Shown here: positions 1 through 7,623 of the stretch, piece by piece
Numbering within the stretch: the first letter of the stretch is position 1
Layout: the number at the start of each line of letters is the position of its first letter
Source of the DNA: an uncultured Bacillota bacterium
GTDB taxonomy: Bacteria; Bacillota; Clostridia; Christensenellales; UBA1242
Length of the DNA: 31,704 nt
NCBI GenBank assembly: GCA_947088415.1
Contig: CAMUGK010000004.1
Coordinates: 1 to 31,704, forward strand
Direction: 5' to 3'
Notes under the pieces: model-generated
Told to the model about the DNA's origin: nothing
The model's database searches: none
What the model saw: the letters and a program-made list of their open reading frames with translations, nothing else
Position numbers and translations under genes: made by a program

Positions 1-26
1 TATTGAATATAATTTTCTAAATACTT

Positions 27-404
27 CTACTTAGATTTAGGGCGTTTAGCGCCATACTTAGAACGGCTTTGTTTTCTGTTAACAACGCCAGCAGTGTCGA
101 GTGTTCCTCTAACAATGTGATAACGAACACCAGGAAGGTCTTTAACTCTTCCGCCACGAATAAGAACTACACTATGCTCTTGCAAGTTGTGTCCAATTCC
201 TGGAATGTAGCAAGTTCCTTCAAAGCCATTTGTAAGTTTAACTCTGGCAATTTTTCTAAGCGCTGAGTTAGGCTTTTTAGGTGTTGCTGTTCTAACTGAA
301 AGACAAACGCCTCTTCTTTGAGGATTTTCTTCCAATAATGGAGCTTTTGATTTTTTATCAAAAGTTTTTCTTCCACTGCGAACAAGTTGATTTATTGTAG
401 GCAT
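27..404 (-). CDS. rpsL: 30S ribosomal protein S12
   Basis: Decoding-centre protein of the small ribosomal subunit, 125 residues, full length for the bacterial family. The start MPTINQLVR and the blocks TPKKPNSALRK (about 42-52), GIGHNLQEHS and RVKDLPGVRYH are the S12 signatures. Lysines in TPKKPNS and RVKDLPG are the unmutated residues at the positions where streptomycin resistance usually arises, so the allele looks sensitive. The ATG follows a strong AGGAGG site. The rest of a str operon (rpsG, fusA, tuf) would lie off the left edge and is not seen. A perfect sigma-70-type promoter lies about 230 bp upstream, leaving a long leader with a terminator-like hairpin. Confidence 0.98.
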   Translation of the reverse strand: MPTINQLVRSGRKTFDKKSKAPLLEENPQRRGVCLSVRTATPKKPNSALRKIARVKLTNGFEGTCYIPGIGHNLQEHSVVLIRGGRVKDLPGVRYHIVRGTLDTAGVVNRKQSRSKYGAKRPKSK

Positions 405-630
405 CCTTTTTCCTCCTTTTTAAAATTTTGTCATAAAAAATCGCGGTAGCATAATGTATACTTTCCGCGAAAAACATGCAAAAAACTTGTTTGTAAAACA
501 TGAACAACACGATTGCTTGCAACCACTCAAGCAACTCCACCAAAATGACGAATCAGCAAGATAAACTCACTTGTTGTTTGTTTATGCAAAAACGAAAAGT
601 TTTAGCACTGCCTCCGACAACGAAGCATAC
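405..630 (-). promoter_or_regulatory. long structured leader upstream of rpsL with candidate attenuator
   Basis: If transcription starts about 7 nt after the -10 at 637-642, the rpsL mRNA has a leader of roughly 225 nt. It can form a TTGCTTG/CAAGCAA hairpin (513-519 with 528-534). Nearer the gene is TCGCGG/CCGCGA (441-446 with 465-470), followed on the minus strand by six T, which resembles an intrinsic terminator placed just before the rpsL ribosome site. A short ATG frame (628-602, MLRCRRQC) begins at the expected transcript 5' end, without a Shine-Dalgarno site. The structures are seen; attenuation is inferred. Confidence 0.45.
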
Positions 631-636
631 GTGAGT

Positions 637-665
637 ATTATATAATAAAGAAAAAGCCTTGTCAA
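637..665 (-). promoter_or_regulatory. consensus promoter for rpsL
   Basis: Minus-strand TTGACA (660-665), 17 nt spacer, TATAAT (637-642): a perfect match to the vegetative consensus. The -35 box lies inside the terminator of the upstream 309-residue gene, and the terminator's T-rich tail forms the spacer. Confidence 0.85.
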
Positions 666-684
666 GAGTTTTAACAAGGTTTTT
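651..684 (-). terminator. intrinsic terminator after the 309-residue gene
   Basis: CCTTGT (657-662) pairs with ACAAGG (674-679), with A/T runs on both sides, so it could work in both directions. It begins 5 nt past the stop codon at 689. Confidence 0.75.
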
Positions 685-688
685 CAAA

Positions 689-1618
689 TTATCTTTCATA
701 AGTATAAGCACTGTATCCTGAAGTATAACTTGCATCAATTGATGCAGTTGTGTCTGGCATTACTCCATCGCCATATTTTTCAATAATTTCATCTTCTCTC
801 TTTCTTGCCCTCTTTTTTGCAACAGTTGTTGCGACAACAGCGTTTGCAATGTTAAGCCCTGCCAAAGTTAAACCAAGGGCATTGTTGGTTGCTGCTTCAA
901 CTTTTAAATAGCCATCAATTGAAGAACTAACTTCATTTGCACTGGCATGTGCAGAAATATAATTGTCAGCAAGCAAAATTCCACAGCCTAGAGTAATCGC
1001 ACTAGACAGAGTGGCAAGAGTGATTGCAAATCCCCTTGCAACTTTAAATTTTTTGGCTTTTTTAGGAATAGTTTTTAAAGTTCCTTTTTCTTCCAATTTT
1101 GCTTCGCCAACTCTTGCTTTAACATGTTGACTTGCTTCTTGATATATTTGTTTCTTTGCTTTAATACTATCTTGATCGTCAGTTACTGAACGAAGACTTT
1201 CATTGTAAGCTTTTTTCTTATCTACTAAACCTTCTTCATTTTTAATAAATTGTTTTTTATCTTTAAAATCCTTTTTTGTAGATTTTTCAGCTTCTTCACG
1301 ATTTTTTAATGCTTGTTTGTATGCTTGTTTATGCTCTTTTTTCTCTGATCTTCTTTCTCTAAACGACATTTTAATTTTAGGTTCTTGAATTTCAACAACA
1401 CCATTCTTTTTGTCGCAAATTACTTTTTTTGTCAATTTTGCACTAAAGAAAGACCAAATCCCCCCTGCAACTAAAGTTGCACCTGCTATAACTGCCAAAA
1501 AAGGACTTGTGGCAAGTGCTAGTCCAGTAATTCCACCAACAATGTTGCCACCGGCCAAAATGCCATCACGAATAAGTAATTTTTGACTTTTAGTTAATTT
1601 TTTATTAGATTTTGCCAT
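689..1618 (-). CDS. unknown membrane protein with a long charged middle
   Basis: 309 residues, family not recognised. Residues 1-15 are basic. Residues 17-58 are glycine/alanine-rich and hydrophobic, enough for two membrane passes (a GG..GG hairpin). Residues about 82-195 are highly charged and rich in K, E, Q and A, probably helical or coiled coil. Two more hydrophobic stretches lie near 195-222 and 245-268, then an acidic/Ser/Thr/Tyr tail. The ATG has a GAGGGG site. A TTGACA-16-TAAAAT promoter with an extended TG lies upstream and a terminator downstream, so it is a single-gene unit. Glycine-rich hairpins flanking a charged region recall pore-forming or membrane-anchoring proteins, but no function can be assigned. 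Confidence 0.75.
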   Translation of the reverse strand: MAKSNKKLTKSQKLLIRDGILAGGNIVGGITGLALATSPFLAVIAGATLVAGGIWSFFSAKLTKKVICDKKNGVVEIQEPKIKMSFRERRSEKKEHKQAYKQALKNREEAEKSTKKDFKDKKQFIKNEEGLVDKKKAYNESLRSVTDDQDSIKAKKQIYQEASQHVKARVGEAKLEEKGTLKTIPKKAKKFKVARGFAITLATLSSAITLGCGILLADNYISAHASANEVSSSIDGYLKVEAATNNALGLTLAGLNIANAVVATTVAKKRARKREDEIIEKYGDGVMPDTTASIDASYTSGYSAYTYER

Positions 1619-1659
1619 GTTATCCCCTCTTTTGTTTAAAAAAGTTTAATTATGATTAT

Positions 1660-1687
1660 ATTTTACCACAAAATTTTCATTTGTCAA
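1660..1687 (-). promoter_or_regulatory. promoter of the 309-residue gene
   Basis: TTGACA (1682-1687), 16 nt, TAAAAT (1660-1665), with TGG directly before the -10, which gives an extended -10 element. Confidence 0.8.
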
Positions 1688-1693
1688 GGGGTA

Positions 1694-1718
1694 AAATAAA
1701 AAACAGCCAATGGCTGTC
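1694..1718 (-). terminator. terminator after the 73-residue gene
   Basis: ACAGCC (1703-1708) and GGCTGT (1712-1717) with a 3-nt loop. On the minus strand it runs into six or more T (1696-1702). Confidence 0.7.
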
Positions 1719-1746
1719 TTTATATATTTTAATTAGTGAAAATAAA

Positions 1747-1968
1747 CTATTGAATCTCATGAATGCCCTGTTTTACATAACCCTTAATAACTTTTTTAAG
1801 AACGCGAATTTCCTGTTTGTAAACTTTTGCAATACATTGTTTATATCTTCTTGCCCAACAATATTCTTTTGTTTGTTTCAATTGTTGAAACTTTCTTTCA
1901 AGTTCATTTTTTGCAGTAATAAAGTCCATTTTATTTTCTTCGGTTGTAACACAATTCATATCTATCAT
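1747..1968 (-). CDS. small basic hypothetical protein
   Basis: 73 residues, not recognised. Nearly all-helical composition, rich in K, Q, E and R, with three Cys, no membrane segment and no signal peptide. The middle (about 17-60) looks like a long amphipathic helix or coiled coil. It is called as real because it has AGGAG 8 nt before the ATG, a near-consensus promoter immediately upstream and a hairpin terminator downstream. The plus-strand frame across the same region is taken as its shadow. Size and charge would fit a regulatory or nucleic-acid-binding peptide, but that is only a guess. Confidence 0.65.
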   Translation of the reverse strand: MIDMNCVTTEENKMDFITAKNELERKFQQLKQTKEYCWARRYKQCIAKVYKQEIRVLKKVIKGYVKQGIHEIQ

Positions 1969-1987
1969 TATAATTCTCCTGTTACAA

Positions 1988-2015
1988 ATTATATGAATTT
2001 TAACATTTCTGTCAA
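1988..2015 (-). promoter_or_regulatory. promoter of the 73-residue gene
   Basis: TTGACA (2010-2015), 16 nt, TATAAT (1988-1993). It starts a few bases past the ligA stop codon, so the small gene is transcribed on its own. Confidence 0.85.
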
Positions 2016-2018
2016 GTA

Positions 2019-3971
2019 TTAATTTAATAAATTCTTAAAATCATCTTCATTTATAATTTTGACTCCAAGCATTTTTGCTTTATCTAATTTGCTACCCGCT
2101 TGCTCTCCTGCCAAAACATAGTCGGTATTTTTTGAAACCGAACTTGAAGTGCGTCCACCCGCTTCTTCAATTAATTTTGTAGCCTCATCACGAGTAAGAG
2201 TTGGAAGCGTCCCTGTCAAAACAACAGTTTTATCACTTAGTGGTGTTGTTTTTAAATTTAAGTTTACTTCTTGAATTTTTATGCCATGATTTAAAAGTTT
2301 TTCAATTTCTTGCAAATTATCTTTATCTCTAAAAAAGTTAAAAATGTTTTGTGCAATAACTTCGCCAACATCTCTAACAGCCGAGATTTCATATATGTCT
2401 GCATTCTTTAATTTTTCTAAACTGCCAAATGTTTTGGCTAAATCTTTTGCAGTTTTTAAGCCAACTTCATTGATTCCCAAAGCGAACAAAAAACTTGATA
2501 ATTCAGGATTTTTGCTGTTTTTTATTGAATTTATCGTATTTTTTGCCTTTTTATCTTTAAATTTATCTAATTTTAACAAAGTTTCTTCTTTTATCTCATA
2601 AAGGTCAGATAGATTTCTTATGCCAAGTTCGTCATAAAAAAGACCTGCGGTTTTATCTGATACGCCATCAATATTCATAGCATTTCTGCTGGCGTAATGT
2701 GACAATCTATCCACCACTTGCTCTTTGCAACCAGAATGATTTGTGCAGAAAAGAAGTGGGCCTTTTTTGACAAGTTTATGACCACAACTTGGACAAGATT
2801 CTGGCTCTAAAATCTCTTTTGAATTTGGCAATTTTTCTGCCAAGCCCATAACTTCAGGAATAACTTCATTTGAACGTCTTACAAAAACACGACTATTTTC
2901 AAAGACCCCTTTTTTGCGAATATCTTCAATATTGTTTAAGGTTGCTCTTTGAACTGTTGCACCTGCAAGCTCGATTGGCTCAAGTTCGGCAATCGGTGTT
3001 ATTCTGCCACTTCGCCCAACCTGCCAAGAAACTTTTTTAAGAATGGTTGAAAGTTCCTGCGCTTCAAACTTGAAAGCCATTGCCCATTTAGGAAATTTTG
3101 CAGTCCAGCCAATTTTTTCTCGCACATCAACACGATTAACTTTTAAAACCATTCCGTCAATTAAAACATCAAGTTTATTTTTAATTTTATCGACATTTTT
3201 AATAAGTTCAATAGCTTCTTCAGCGCTCTCAAAAGTATGAAAATATTGACCAGTTTGAAATTTGTTTTCCACTAAAAACTTATGCATATCTTCTTGAGTT
3301 TTAAAGTTTTGACCTTCACAAAGCAAAATTGAATAGCAGAAATAATCCAAATTTCTTTTTGCTGTTTCCTTTGGGTCAAGATTTCGGACTGCACCTGCCG
3401 CCGCATTACGTGGATTTTTAAGTTTTTCACTAGCGGTTTTGTTATATTTTTCAAAGTTAGAATTTGTCATCATAACTTCGCCTTGCACAAGAAGTTTATC
3501 TTGAAAAGGAATTTCAAGTGGCACGGTTTTGATTGTTTTAACCTGCATTGTAACATCTTCGCCAATATTTCCATTCCCACGTGTTGTTGCTTGAACAAAG
3601 TGTCCATTATTATATTCAAGCACCATTTGAAGACCATCAAACTTATATTCAAGCACAAAATTTGTTCCGCCAGAAAGGTCTTGCATATCTTTAACCCAGT
3701 TTTTTAAATCATCAAAATCTCTCACTTTATTCAGGCTATACAATTGAACTTCATGTTTACGTTTTTGAAAGCCGTCCAAAATTTCCCCGCCTACGCGTTG
3801 TGTTGGAGAAGATGGAAGAACTATGTCAAGGTCTTTTTCCATATCAACTAAGCGATAATAAAGTTTATCATATTCAGCGTCTGATATGGTTGGATTGTCA
3901 AGCACATAATAATTATAATTATGCTTATTTATCTCTTGAATTAGTTTCTTCATTTCTTCAAGTTTATCCAT
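2019..3971 (-). CDS. ligA: NAD+-dependent DNA ligase
   Basis: Seals nicks in replication and repair, using NAD+ to adenylate the enzyme. 650 residues, close to the usual 660-680. Domain order is complete: an NAD-binding Ia region (HNYNYYVLDNPTISDAEYD, about 17-35); the nucleotidyl-transferase motif KFDG with the adenylated lysine at about K110; TRGNG..GEDVT; an OB fold; a four-Cys zinc finger (about C393, C396, C409, C415); helix-hairpin-helix repeats (about 425-560); and a C-terminal BRCT domain (about 575-650). The start follows AAGGAG. The upstream neighbour pcrA is separated by a 274 bp hairpin-rich gap, so the usual pcrA-ligA order is kept but with a break in between. Confidence 0.97.
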   Translation of the reverse strand: MDKLEEMKKLIQEINKHNYNYYVLDNPTISDAEYDKLYYRLVDMEKDLDIVLPSSPTQRVGGEILDGFQKRKHEVQLYSLNKVRDFDDLKNWVKDMQDLSGGTNFVLEYKFDGLQMVLEYNNGHFVQATTRGNGNIGEDVTMQVKTIKTVPLEIPFQDKLLVQGEVMMTNSNFEKYNKTASEKLKNPRNAAAGAVRNLDPKETAKRNLDYFCYSILLCEGQNFKTQEDMHKFLVENKFQTGQYFHTFESAEEAIELIKNVDKIKNKLDVLIDGMVLKVNRVDVREKIGWTAKFPKWAMAFKFEAQELSTILKKVSWQVGRSGRITPIAELEPIELAGATVQRATLNNIEDIRKKGVFENSRVFVRRSNEVIPEVMGLAEKLPNSKEILEPESCPSCGHKLVKKGPLLFCTNHSGCKEQVVDRLSHYASRNAMNIDGVSDKTAGLFYDELGIRNLSDLYEIKEETLLKLDKFKDKKAKNTINSIKNSKNPELSSFLFALGINEVGLKTAKDLAKTFGSLEKLKNADIYEISAVRDVGEVIAQNIFNFFRDKDNLQEIEKLLNHGIKIQEVNLNLKTTPLSDKTVVLTGTLPTLTRDEATKLIEEAGGRTSSSVSKNTDYVLAGEQAGSKLDKAKMLGVKIINEDDFKNLLN

Positions 3972-3991
3972 AACTTCTCCTTAATTTTTCT

Positions 3992-4017
3992 TTGCTTTTC
4001 TTAACAAGAAAAGGCAA
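3992..4017. repeat. A/T hairpin of the CTTTTCTT family
   Basis: TTGC plus TTTTCTT (3992-4002) pairs with AAGAAAA plus GCAA (4006-4017) across a 3-nt loop, with one bulged G. It resembles the CTTACTTTTCTT hairpins found at several other gene ends in this window. Confidence 0.5.
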
Positions 4018-4030
4018 CAAAAGAATATCG

Positions 4031-4073
4031 ATTTGCGACGCTTTGCAAATTTCTTTGCTTTCGCGTCGCAAAT
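4031..4073. repeat. 11-bp perfect inverted repeat
   Basis: ATTTGCGACGC (4031-4041) and GCGTCGCAAAT (4063-4073) around a 21-nt loop. It lies between pcrA and ligA. There is no T tract directly after either arm, so a terminator role is uncertain. Confidence 0.6.
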
Positions 4074-4168
4074 ATGTTTTTATTTTTTTGCTAATTAAAA
4101 TTTAGTAATAAACATTTAAAATTATAATACAAAGCATTTTTTAACAAATAACCAAAAGATTATTTCCC

Positions 4169-4205
4169 AGCGACCTGCCCTTTATGAAATAAAAGGCAGG
4201 CCGCT
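4169..4205. repeat. GC-rich interrupted hairpin
   Basis: AGCG-A-CCTGCC (4169-4179) pairs with GGCAGG-C-CGCT (4195-4205), with an A/C mismatch. It is the second structure in the pcrA-ligA gap. Confidence 0.5.
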
Positions 4206-4218
4206 TAAATTTCTTTTG

Positions 4219-4245
4219 CTTACTTTTCTTGTTAAGAAAAGTAAG
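4219..4245. repeat. 12-bp perfect hairpin at the pcrA stop codon
   Basis: CTTACTTTTCTT (4219-4230), loop GTT, AAGAAAAGTAAG (4234-4245). It abuts the pcrA stop codon at 4246. The same sequence family recurs near 7715-7739, 15031-15049, 27567-27588 and 28968-28986. It may act as a weak terminator or an mRNA 3'-end stabiliser; it has no U tract of its own. Confidence 0.6.
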
Positions 4246-6498
4246 TCAATCAACAATAGTTAAAGGTGCAAGTTCAAGCATTAAACTTTTTTTGCCAAAG
4301 TCTTCAAACACAATATCCACCACCAAACCATCTGGCGTTATTGATGTAATTTCACCTAACCCAAACTTTGGATGTTCAACTTTTTGACCAACCGTATAAA
4401 TTGAAATATCTTTCTTTGGCTTTTCATCTTGACGAGAGTTGACCGATTTCATAAACTCATTGTGCTTAAAATTAAAACCTGTTGAAGACAAAGTGTTTTT
4501 ATTTTGTGGTTTAGTTTTTTCAATAAAACGCCTTGTTGGCAAATAATCTTTATCTGTCAATTTTTTCTCGCCGCTAAAAACAAAGTCATTTTTATTTGTC
4601 TGACTTAATGAAAGTGACAATAAACCAAGTTCTCTAATAAACCTGCTTGGCGACTGATATTGACTTTGTCCATACATATATCGTTTTGAGCAATGCGACA
4701 TATATAAAACTTCTTCGGCACGAGTTATTGCAACATATAAAAGCCTTCTCTCTTCTTCCATATCGCTAGAAGAAGAAACCCTTTGAATAGGAAAAATTCC
4801 TTCTTCAAGTCCGATAACAAAAACCGCTTTATATTCAAGCCCTTTAACTGCATGCACAGTTGCAATTGTGACTGCACCGTTTTGACCTATTTCGTCACTA
4901 TCACTAATCAAAGTTATTGTTTCAAGATAGTCACTTAAAGTTTTGTCAGGGTTTGATTTTTCAAACTCTTGAATAGAAGAAATAAAACTGTCAATGTTGA
5001 TAAGCCTGTTTAAATCTTCTTCCGTCTTGCTTGAATAAGCCTCTCGAATTTTAAACCCTTTAATAACTTCTTCAACAAAATCGCTTAAACCTAAATTATG
5101 CGCTGATATTTTTTTATAAGTTTCAATAAATTCAAACAATTTTTTATAAACAGCTAAATCTTCTTTAAAATCTTCTGAAAGAATAACTTCAAGCAAACTT
5201 CGACCATTACTTCTTGCCCTAATCTTAGAAATTGCAACATCGCCAATACTTCGTCTTGGAAAGTTGATAATTCTAAGCAGAGAAATGTCGTCTTTCTTGT
5301 TTATAAACAACCTTAAATAAGCAATGATGTTTCGTATTTCTTGCCTTTCAAAAAATTTAAAACCACCATAAATGCGATGTGGAATGTTATAAGACAAAAA
5401 CGCTTCTTCAAAACTTCGAGAAAGTGCATTAAGTCGCATTAAAACTGCAATTTCCTCATATTTATAGCCATTTGCAACAAGTTTTTCAATGTTTTTTGCA
5501 ACATATAAAGCTTCGTCACGTTCATCATAGGCATTATATAACTCTGGCAACTGACCATTCCCCTTGTCTGTCCACATCTTTTTGTCTAATCTTGCCGAAT
5601 TGTTTTTAATAACATTATTTGCAATTTTAAGTATTTCACTTGTTGAGCGATAATTTCGCTCTAATTTAAAAACCTTGCATTCTGGAAAATCATTTTTAAA
5701 ATTAAAGATGTTTTTATAGTTTGCACCACGCCATGAATAAATGCATTGGTCTTCATCGCCAACAGCAAAAACATTGCCATGAACTGAAGCAAGCATTTTG
5801 ACAAGTTTATATTGCACAGTGTTTGTGTCTTGAAATTCGTCGACCAAAATGTATTTAAATCTATTTGCATAATAAGATAAAACTTCAGGATAATCTTTAA
5901 ACAACTTAACAGTCTTTCTTAAAAGGTCATCAAAATCTAAAGCATTGCTATTTTTTAAAGTGTCTTCATATTCCTTAACAATCAACGCAATTTTTTTAAT
6001 GTCATGTTCGTCGTCATGAGTGGAAAAATATTCATCAAAAGATTGACTAGAATTTTTCCAGTTGGAAAGATGAAAAGAAACCGACTTGTTAAATTTATCT
6101 TCGTCAATGTTGTGGGTTTTAATCAATTCTTTAATAACCTTTTCACTGTCATCTGCACTATAGATAGAAAAATTTTTGTCATAAGGATACATTACAGAAA
6201 TATCTCGTCTTAAAATTTTTGCACACATCGAGTGAAAGGTTGAAATCCAAACTCCGTCAGCACCATCAACCATTTTTGAAATTCTCTCTTTCATTTCGCC
6301 TGCTGCTTTGTTGGTAAACGTTATTGCTAAAATATTGAAAGGACTTATTCCAAGTGCGTCGATAAGATAAGCCACACGATGAGTTAAAAGTCTGGTTTTG
6401 CCAGAACCTGCACCAGCGGTTACCAAAATTCCACCATCAATTTGCTTTAATGGAAGAAGTTGTTCGTCATTAAGTGAATTTATATCATAATTTGCCAT
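4246..6498 (-). CDS. pcrA: UvrD/PcrA-type superfamily 1 DNA helicase
   Basis: ATP-driven 3'-5' helicase of repair and plasmid/replication-fork maintenance, 750 residues. Walker A AGAGSGKT (lysine about 34), motif II VDEFQDTN, motif III DEDQCIYSWRGA, motif IV LERNYRST, motif V TVHAVKGLEYKAVF and motif VI RRLLYVAITRA are all present. The C-terminus (YTVGQKVEHPKFGLGEI onward) looks like the Tudor-like domain by which PcrA contacts RNA polymerase. The start is placed at the ATG giving MANYDINSLN because family members start just before the Q motif; a longer frame upstream has only TTG. There is no Shine-Dalgarno site, but a TTGGAA-17-TATAAT promoter ends 6 nt before the ATG, so a leaderless mRNA is likely. 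Confidence 0.95.
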   Translation of the reverse strand: MANYDINSLNDEQLLPLKQIDGGILVTAGAGSGKTRLLTHRVAYLIDALGISPFNILAITFTNKAAGEMKERISKMVDGADGVWISTFHSMCAKILRRDISVMYPYDKNFSIYSADDSEKVIKELIKTHNIDEDKFNKSVSFHLSNWKNSSQSFDEYFSTHDDEHDIKKIALIVKEYEDTLKNSNALDFDDLLRKTVKLFKDYPEVLSYYANRFKYILVDEFQDTNTVQYKLVKMLASVHGNVFAVGDEDQCIYSWRGANYKNIFNFKNDFPECKVFKLERNYRSTSEILKIANNVIKNNSARLDKKMWTDKGNGQLPELYNAYDERDEALYVAKNIEKLVANGYKYEEIAVLMRLNALSRSFEEAFLSYNIPHRIYGGFKFFERQEIRNIIAYLRLFINKKDDISLLRIINFPRRSIGDVAISKIRARSNGRSLLEVILSEDFKEDLAVYKKLFEFIETYKKISAHNLGLSDFVEEVIKGFKIREAYSSKTEEDLNRLINIDSFISSIQEFEKSNPDKTLSDYLETITLISDSDEIGQNGAVTIATVHAVKGLEYKAVFVIGLEEGIFPIQRVSSSSDMEEERRLLYVAITRAEEVLYMSHCSKRYMYGQSQYQSPSRFIRELGLLSLSLSQTNKNDFVFSGEKKLTDKDYLPTRRFIEKTKPQNKNTLSSTGFNFKHNEFMKSVNSRQDEKPKKDISIYTVGQKVEHPKFGLGEITSITPDGLVVDIVFEDFGKKSLMLELAPLTIVD

Positions 6499-6504
6499 AG
6501 GTAT

Positions 6505-6533
6505 ATTATAACGAAACAGAAAAATTTTTCCAA
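6505..6533 (-). promoter_or_regulatory. promoter giving leaderless pcrA mRNA
   Basis: TTGGAA (6528-6533), 17 nt, TATAAT (6505-6510). Only 6 nt (6499-6504) separate the -10 from the ATG, so transcription should start at or next to the start codon. Confidence 0.65.
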
Positions 6534-6547
6534 ATAAAAATAAAGAA

Positions 6548-6874
6548 TTAATAGACAACCTTTAATTCTTTTTCACACTCAATCATAGTTTTATATCTTG
6601 CAAACTTTTCGGCAGTATCTAAAAGATATTTTTCTTTTTCAACAGCCGACATGCGAGAATATAAACCTTCGTCCATTAAAGCTTTGATTGGGTTTAAAAC
6701 ATTTTCTTCTTTTGAAAGCAAAGTTTTAACTTTGTCATAAAAAACTTGATCTCCACTTTTAATAATCTTAATACAAAATTCATTCCTATTAGATTTGTCA
6801 TCTTCTTCTATCGTATTGTGAATAAGTCTGTTTTTAGCACGAAGCGCAAGTGCTTTGAGTATATCGTTTTTCAT
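6548..6874 (-). CDS. hypothetical protein, 108 residues
   Basis: Not recognised. Mostly helical, charged, soluble, one Cys near position 34 and another near 100, no membrane segment. The pattern of short helices (KALALRAKNRLI; VFYDKVKTLLS; NPIKALMDEGLYSRM) suggests a small helical bundle. A possible promoter TTGAGA-16-TATACT lies about 60 bp upstream. The best ribosome site (GGAG) is about 15 nt before the ATG, which is long. The stop lies 49 bp before the pcrA start, so some co-transcription with pcrA is possible. Confidence 0.7.
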   Translation of the reverse strand: MKNDILKALALRAKNRLIHNTIEEDDKSNRNEFCIKIIKSGDQVFYDKVKTLLSKEENVLNPIKALMDEGLYSRMSAVEKEKYLLDTAEKFARYKTMIECEKELKVVY

Positions 6875-6931
6875 AACAAAATTTTTCTCTCCTTAATTTA
6901 AAATTTATCATCTTTAAAAGTGACAAGTGAG

Positions 6932-6959
6932 AGTATATAACAAAAATAAAATATCTCAA
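6932..6959 (-). promoter_or_regulatory. promoter of the 108-residue gene
   Basis: TTGAGA (6954-6959), 16 nt, TATACT (6932-6937). Confidence 0.55.
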
Positions 6960-7031
6960 AACATTATTTTCTTGCTTTTTGTCGAATGAATAAATATTTT
7001 GGCAAAATTTGTCAAAAATCTAAAATTTTTT

Positions 7032-7262
7032 TTAGTTTTTTCTCTTTTTTTGACTCAAACCTAAAAGAAAATCCATAGAAATATTCAAAACATTGCATAT
7101 AGGAACATATGCGACAGCACTCAAACGACAATTTTTACCACGCATAATTTTGTCGATAATAACAAAATCCAAACCAGTTTTTAAACAAAGTTCGTCTTCG
7201 CTAACCCCCTGTTTTTTCATTTCGTCCTTAATTTTTTTGACAATAGAACTATATAAATCCAT
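7032..7262 (-). CDS. XRE-family (Cro/CI-type) DNA-binding protein
   Basis: 76 residues, essentially a single helix-turn-helix domain. It shows the usual five-helix layout: SIVKKIKDEMKKQ, then SEDELCLKTGLD as the first HTH helix, DFVIIDKIMRGK as the recognition helix, then SAVAYVPICNVLNISMDFLLGL, the typical XRE ending. The ATG has AAAAGGAG upstream. There is no partner domain, so it is either a small repressor or a stand-alone regulator; its target is unknown. It sits between the 108-residue gene and a repeat-rich gap, with no phage genes beside it. Confidence 0.85.
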   Translation of the reverse strand: MDLYSSIVKKIKDEMKKQGVSEDELCLKTGLDFVIIDKIMRGKNCRLSAVAYVPICNVLNISMDFLLGLSQKKRKN

Positions 7263-7350
7263 ATTTTTTCTCCTTTTACATTGTCAGTATAACTTAGCAA
7301 AATTTAAAATTTTTCACAGAAACTAAATAGGTTCTCTTTTTTTATAAATA

Positions 7351-7620
7351 AGATTTCTCGACTACGCTCGAAATGACGACGAAACGCTTTAGTTGAAAAG
7401 TCAGTCAGTCTATGTCATTCTGACGCGTAGCGGAAGAATCTTTTGAAGTCGACAGATTCTTCAATTTCGTGGCTAATGCCACTCCCCCTTTCGACTGCGC
7501 CACCCGTTGTCATTCTGAGCAACGTCGAAGAATCTCGGGTGGCTACGCTCAAGGCTCGCGTTGCTCGACTCACCAGAATGACAGCGACCAAATGTCGCCC
7601 GACTATTTTTATATTTCAAC
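7351..7620. repeat. cluster of TCATTCTGAG-type dispersed repeats
   Basis: Contains AGATTTCTCGACTACGCTCG (7351-7370), TGTCATTCTGACGCGTAGCG (7413-7432), TTTCGTGGCTAATGCCACTC (from about 7465), TGTCATTCTGAGC (7508-7520) with GAAGAATCT after it, and the reverse form CCAGAATGACAG (about 7573). The first and third reappear almost unchanged at 14828-14915. Composition is more GC-rich than the host genes. Open frames here on both strands are repeat-derived and not called. Confidence 0.75.
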
Positions 7621-7623
7621 CTT

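Noticed and set aside
1612..2022. 136-codon plus-strand frame
   Set aside because: It lies opposite the 73-residue gene and its promoter, is rich in Phe/Asn as expected for AT-rich antisense, and has no good ribosome site.
6499..6558. Longer start for pcrA (20 extra residues)
   Set aside because: The extension begins at TTG, runs through the promoter and has no counterpart in PcrA proteins.
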